Of a DNA stretch of 16,172 nucleotides, positions 13,294-16,172 are shown one piece after another. The first letter of the stretch is position 1. Each line of letters opens with the position of its first letter. The notes below the pieces were generated by a model, which did not search any database, was not told the DNA's origin, and saw nothing but the letters and a program-made list of their open reading frames with translations. Origin of the DNA: Chloroflexota bacterium (lineage in GTDB: Bacteria; Chloroflexota; Limnocylindria; Limnocylindrales; CSP1-4); contig JACQEH010000081.1 in NCBI GenBank assembly GCA_016200675.1, positions 1-16,172 of the forward strand, given 5' to 3'. The position numbers and the translations under genes were made by a program.

Positions 13294-13783
13294 CGGGGGC
13301 GACCTCGGTTGTGGGCGGCGGGGCGTCGTGCCCCGCGACCGGGACGGCGGCGTCGTCAGGCGCCAGCTCCAGGGCGATGGCGTGGATGAGGTCGCTCGTG
13401 GAGAGGACCCCGATCGGGATGGTGGGATCGGCGTCGTCGACGACGACCAGGCGGTGGATGCGATGGCGCTCCATCTTCCGGGCGGCCACGGTCAGGGGCG
13501 TCGAGCGATGGACGGTGATCGCCGGGGTCGTCATGAGGTGGCGGACGACGAGGCCCGGCCAGTTCACCCAGAGGTACTCGGTCGCTCGGGCGCGGGCGAG
13601 GTCCGTCTGCGACAGGACGCCGACGAGCGTCCCGGAGCCGTCCACCACGGGCAGGCCGTGGATGTGGTGATGGTCCATCAGCGCGGCCGCGCTGGTGAGC
13701 GACGCGTCGACGCGGATGACGATCGGCTCGACGGCCATCAGGTCGTTGACCGTGGGGACGGTGAAGGCTCGCTGGATCGTCAT
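13286..13783 (-). CDS. Two-CBS-domain protein in the oxidoreductase operon
   Basis: The 165-residue protein is almost entirely a CBS pair (Bateman module). CBS1 (about residues 12-70) contains DLMAVEPIVIRVDASLTSAA, IHGLPVVDGSGTLVGVLSQTDL; CBS2 (about 80-140) contains HLMTTPAITV, HRIHRLVVVDD, IGVLSTSDLI. Such pairs usually bind adenosine ligands (AMP, ADP, ATP, S-adenosylmethionine). No catalytic domain is attached, and the last 25 residues are Pro/Ala-rich. ATG 13783 overlaps the stop of the alpha-gamma subunit gene as ATGA, with GAGGGAG 8 bases upstream. The downstream [4Fe-4S] ORF overlaps its 3' end by 8 bp. This tight nesting suggests that it is made with, and may regulate, the oxidoreductase, for instance by energy charge. 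That role is inference. Confidence 0.9.
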   Translation of the reverse strand: MTIQRAFTVPTVNDLMAVEPIVIRVDASLTSAAALMDHHHIHGLPVVDGSGTLVGVLSQTDLARARATEYLWVNWPGLVVRHLMTTPAITVHRSTPLTVAARKMERHRIHRLVVVDDADPTIPIGVLSTSDLIHAIALELAPDDAAVPVAGHDAPPPTTEVAPDA

Positions 13784-15780
13784 CGCGCTGCTCCCTCGCC
13801 AGCTGCGACCAGGGCGTCGGCCCCGGTCCCGGCCGTGCGGATCGCGGCCGTCACGTCGATCAGGTCGTCGTAGGCCTCTGCGATCACCTCGAGGTTGGCG
13901 TCCACCACGGCCCCGCCGCGCTTGCCGAAGAAACGCCCGAGGCGGTCCCGGACGGCCTCCAGGAGCCTCGCCCGATCCATGCCCGCCCGGGTCGCGAACG
14001 GCGAGACGCGGAGGAAGACCCCCACGAGGGCGACGCCCTGCATCCGGACCTGGAGGTCAGGGCGAGGGGCGTGGCGCATCGCGATCTCGGCCGTGTCCAG
14101 GGCCGTCACCCGGATGTGGCGGGCCAGGATCTCAGCCCGGAAGCTCGACGGGATCGAGGCCCAGATGGCCTCCGGATCCGCGAGCGGCGACTGGATGAAG
14201 ACGTCGCCGCCATCGGACAGGCCGGCCAGGGGATCCCCCAGGCCGAAGGCCGACACGTCGTGGAGGGGCACGAACTCGACCTGCTCGAGCTCGGCGTGGA
14301 GCCGGATCGGCTCGTCGGCGATGGTCAGGTAGTAGGTCGTCGGGAGGCCCTTCTTCTCCGAGCCGTAGCGCGGGTAGGCCTGGACCTGCTTGCCGAAGAG
14401 CTCGCCGCTGATGGTGGCCACGAGCTTGTTCGTGGTCACGCTCCCGAAGCCGCCGATCGAGTGGCCGCGGAGGCTGTAGGCCCCCGCCGGCCGGAGGTCG
14501 ACGGGCGTCACGGGCAGGGCCAGCGGATGGCGGATCCCGACCACGTAGTGGCGGCCCTCGTCGTCGCCGTGGTCGGCCAGGCGGTCGAAGATCGCCACCA
14601 GGTCACCGGCGGCGACATCGCGGGAGCCCAGCCCGGCCGAGATGGACAGGACGCGGGGGACCATCGCCCCCTCGGCGGCGGCGTCGTAGAGGACCGACCG
14701 GATCTCGCGGGTGAGTGGGTTGGCCGCCGCCAGGGGATCGTCGGTCCGCTCGACGACGCCGACCGCGCGGGCCCGGATCAGGACCTCGGCCAGCTCCCGG
14801 TTGGGGAACGGCCGGAAGGCGGTGATGGCCACGCAACCGACGGGCCGGCCGAGGGACCGAAGATGGTCGACCACGGTGATGGCGGTGTCGGCGATGGTGC
14901 CCATCGAGACGAGGATCTCGTCGGCATCCTCGGTCCGATAGGCGCTGATGGGGCCGTAATGGCGGCCGGTCAGGCGCTCCCACTCCGCATAGGCGTCAGC
15001 CAGGATCGCCGGCAGGCGGTCGGTGTAGGCGCGCTGCCCGATCCGGCCTTTCATGTAGCTGTCCTGGTTCTGGACGACGCCGGTCATGAGGGCTTCGGCG
15101 GGATCGAAAAGGTCGCGGATGTGGTCGCGGGGATCGCCCACGAACTCGCGCAGCAGCTCGTCCTCGGGCAGGCGCGCGTTCTCGAGGGTGTGGGTCGTCA
15201 GGAACCCGTCCTGGGCGACCATGAACGGCGTGTCGCCGGCCTCGGCCGCGCGCCGGGCGATGGCGGCCAGGTCGGCCGCCTCCTGGGCGTTGCGGGCGAA
15301 GAGGATCCCCCAGCCGCAGTCGGCCACGCCCATGATGTCGTCATGGCCGGCATGGATGTTGAGGGCCTGGCTGGTCAGGGCTCGCGCGCCGACGTGGAAG
15401 ACCACCGGCAGGCGCTTGCCGCTGATGACGTACAGGACCTCCTTCATGAGGATCAGGCCCTGGCCGGCGGTGAAGTTCGTGACCCGGGCGCCGGCAAGGG
15501 CGGCTCCCTCGGCGGCCGACGCGGACGAGTGCTCCGACTCCGGCTCGATGAAGCGGAGGGGCGTCCCGAAGAGGTCGCTTCGCCCATCGGCGACGGCGGC
15601 CTGGTACACGGCGGCCATCGTGGTCGAGGGGGTGATCGGGTAGACGCAAGCGACCTCGGCGAGGCGGCTCTCCACGTGGGCGACGGCCTCCGAGCCGTCG
15701 ACGATGGCCGGGATGCCGGGGTACGGGACCTGGTCGAGGCGCGGGGAGTCGGCGGGGCGCGGCGCAGCAGTGGACGTCAT
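13780..15780 (-). CDS. porA: Pyruvate (2-oxoacid):ferredoxin oxidoreductase alpha-gamma fusion subunit
   Basis: The 666-residue product matches the first half of NifJ. Domain I has YPITPST (residues 47-53), IEPESEHSSASAAEGAALAG (the ESE/E-G segment near the thiamine site, about 78-97) and FTAGQGLILMKE. Domain II has ILVSMGTIADTA and VAITAFRPFP. The gamma domain (about residues 425-620) has SLRGHSIGGFGSVTTNKL and YPRYGSEKKGLPT. It oxidatively decarboxylates pyruvate or another 2-oxoacid with CoA in the cytoplasm, but needs the separate [4Fe-4S] and TPP parts encoded downstream. Start: ATG 15780 precedes TSTAAPRPAD; an ATG at 15873 would add 31 unlikely Arg/Pro-rich residues. The RBS is weak (AGGA a few bases upstream). 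It is followed by the CBS gene with an ATGA overlap. The substrate is not proven by sequence. Confidence 0.9.
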   Translation of the reverse strand: MTSTAAPRPADSPRLDQVPYPGIPAIVDGSEAVAHVESRLAEVACVYPITPSTTMAAVYQAAVADGRSDLFGTPLRFIEPESEHSSASAAEGAALAGARVTNFTAGQGLILMKEVLYVISGKRLPVVFHVGARALTSQALNIHAGHDDIMGVADCGWGILFARNAQEAADLAAIARRAAEAGDTPFMVAQDGFLTTHTLENARLPEDELLREFVGDPRDHIRDLFDPAEALMTGVVQNQDSYMKGRIGQRAYTDRLPAILADAYAEWERLTGRHYGPISAYRTEDADEILVSMGTIADTAITVVDHLRSLGRPVGCVAITAFRPFPNRELAEVLIRARAVGVVERTDDPLAAANPLTREIRSVLYDAAAEGAMVPRVLSISAGLGSRDVAAGDLVAIFDRLADHGDDEGRHYVVGIRHPLALPVTPVDLRPAGAYSLRGHSIGGFGSVTTNKLVATISGELFGKQVQAYPRYGSEKKGLPTTYYLTIADEPIRLHAELEQVEFVPLHDVSAFGLGDPLAGLSDGGDVFIQSPLADPEAIWASIPSSFRAEILARHIRVTALDTAEIAMRHAPRPDLQVRMQGVALVGVFLRVSPFATRAGMDRARLLEAVRDRLGRFFGKRGGAVVDANLEVIAEAYDDLIDVTAAIRTAGTGADALVAAGEGAAR

Positions 15781-15928
15781 GGTCCTAGGGTGGTGCCGCG
15801 CCGCCTCGCCGGGCAGGCCCGCGTGGCCCGATCGGGACGGGCCGCATGGCCCGCGAAGCCGGGACGCCGGCATTCAATCCCCAGCCGGGGCGAGGGCAGC
15901 GGACGGGCGCAGCCGGCCGCGCCGGCGT
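15781..15928 (-). other. Intergenic leader of the oxidoreductase operon with hairpins
   Basis: These 148 bp separate the maturation-protease stop from the alpha-gamma start codon. They hold CGGGCC-GCAT-GGCCCG (15838-15853, perfect 6-bp stem, 4-base loop) and the palindrome CCCGATCGGG (15827-15836). No T-run follows the hairpin in either direction. The segment may be an operon-internal structured spacer or a leader with its own promoter; I see no clear promoter. Confidence 0.4.
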
Positions 15929-16172
15929 TCAGGCGGGCAGCGTGACGAGAAGCTCCTCGATCGACTGGCGGATGGCCGCCGAGAACGCCGGAATGCCGGC
16001 CTTGACGGCCCGCGAGAAGCGTTCGCCGTAGCCGAACCACTTGCCGCCGATGCCCACGAACGTACCCGGCGGCAGCGAACCGCGACAGGCCTCTGCGACG
16101 AGGAGGACGTCGTCGACCGACAGCGCGTGTGACGACCTCGGGGCAACGCCACCGGGCCGGCGGGCGAGCTCG
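15929..16172 (-). CDS. Probable hydrogenase maturation protease (HycI/HupD family), C-terminal part
   Basis: The frame is open from the right edge to TGA at 15931-15929, giving the last 80 residues; it contains no internal start codon. The text includes SSHALSVDDVLLVAEA, then FVGIGGKWFGYGERFS and a final helix ending ELLVTLPA. This matches the C-terminal half of peptidases that trim the [NiFe]-hydrogenase large subunit: the conserved metal-ligand His (bases 16127-16129), followed by a Leu-rich helix, a VGIxxxxxxxGxxxS strand and loop, and a C-terminal helix. The N-terminal glycine motif and acidic ligands are outside the window. It runs in the same direction as the oxidoreductase operon, 148 bp upstream, suggesting that a hydrogenase cluster lies to the right. 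Identification rests on a short fragment. Confidence 0.65.
   Translation of the reverse strand, partial: ELARRPGGVAPRSSHALSVDDVLLVAEACRGSLPPGTFVGIGGKWFGYGERFSRAVKAGIPAFSAAIRQSIEELLVTLPA

Noticed and set aside
12082..13389. 435-codon open frame on the plus strand
   Set aside because: It is antisense to the TPP, ferredoxin and CBS genes and only mirrors their codon bias.
15827..15853. Intrinsic terminator before the oxidoreductase operon
   Set aside because: The hairpin and palindrome are clear but no T-run follows on the minus strand, so it was listed only as leader structure.
14071..15945. 624-codon open frame on the plus strand
   Set aside because: It is antisense to the well-supported oxidoreductase alpha-gamma gene, with Gly/Asp/Arg-rich text, no motif and no ribosome-binding site.

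Overview
This window is high-GC bacterial DNA, dense in genes and without mobile elements or RNA genes that I can recognise. The gene content is ferredoxin-dependent 2-oxoacid oxidoreductases, a hydrogenase-maturation-type protease, a soluble-adenylyl-cyclase-like giant protein and a very long secreted multidomain protein. This fits a GC-rich environmental lineage such as Chloroflexota (Limnocylindria-like) or a deep actinobacterial relative. That placement is an inference from style of content, not from a marker gene.

Layout. Plus strand, left: the 3' end of a KorB-type thiamine-pyrophosphate subunit (1-371), then korC (375-944). A 437-bp gene-free stretch follows, holding several inverted repeats and five 24-bp tandem repeats, each with a dyad-symmetric or near-symmetric core. 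Next are a 1252-residue cyclase-NTPase-TPR protein (1382-5140) and a 2106-residue secreted protein (5344-11664, GTG start). The latter carries a gingipain/caspase-like peptidase domain and about 25 tandem copies of an [A/G/P]-Q-A-F-S pentapeptide. A strong terminator hairpin (11686-11714) sits between the convergent gene sets.

Minus strand, right, read from right to left: the C-terminal end of a probable hydrogenase maturation protease (16172-15929), an alpha-gamma fused pyruvate:ferredoxin oxidoreductase subunit (15780-13780), a small two-CBS protein (13783-13286), a [4Fe-4S] ORF (13293-12751) and a thiamine-pyrophosphate ORF (12732-11764). The middle genes overlap by 4 and 8 bp, so this is one operon. 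Together it makes a NifJ-type oxidoreductase cut into pieces, with a nucleotide-sensor-type CBS gene placed where NifJ would run continuously.

Points of most interest are: (1) the QAFS pentapeptide array, which appears to interrupt a PPC-type beta-sandwich just before the peptidase domain; (2) the bacterial soluble-adenylyl-cyclase architecture, with complementary degenerate C1/C2 domains but apparent loss of the bicarbonate-contacting residues; (3) the broken-looking PFOR beta half, with an in-frame amber codon, a Cys-to-Phe change at a cluster ligand and no visible second ferredoxin cluster; and (4) the iteron-like repeats upstream of the cyclase.
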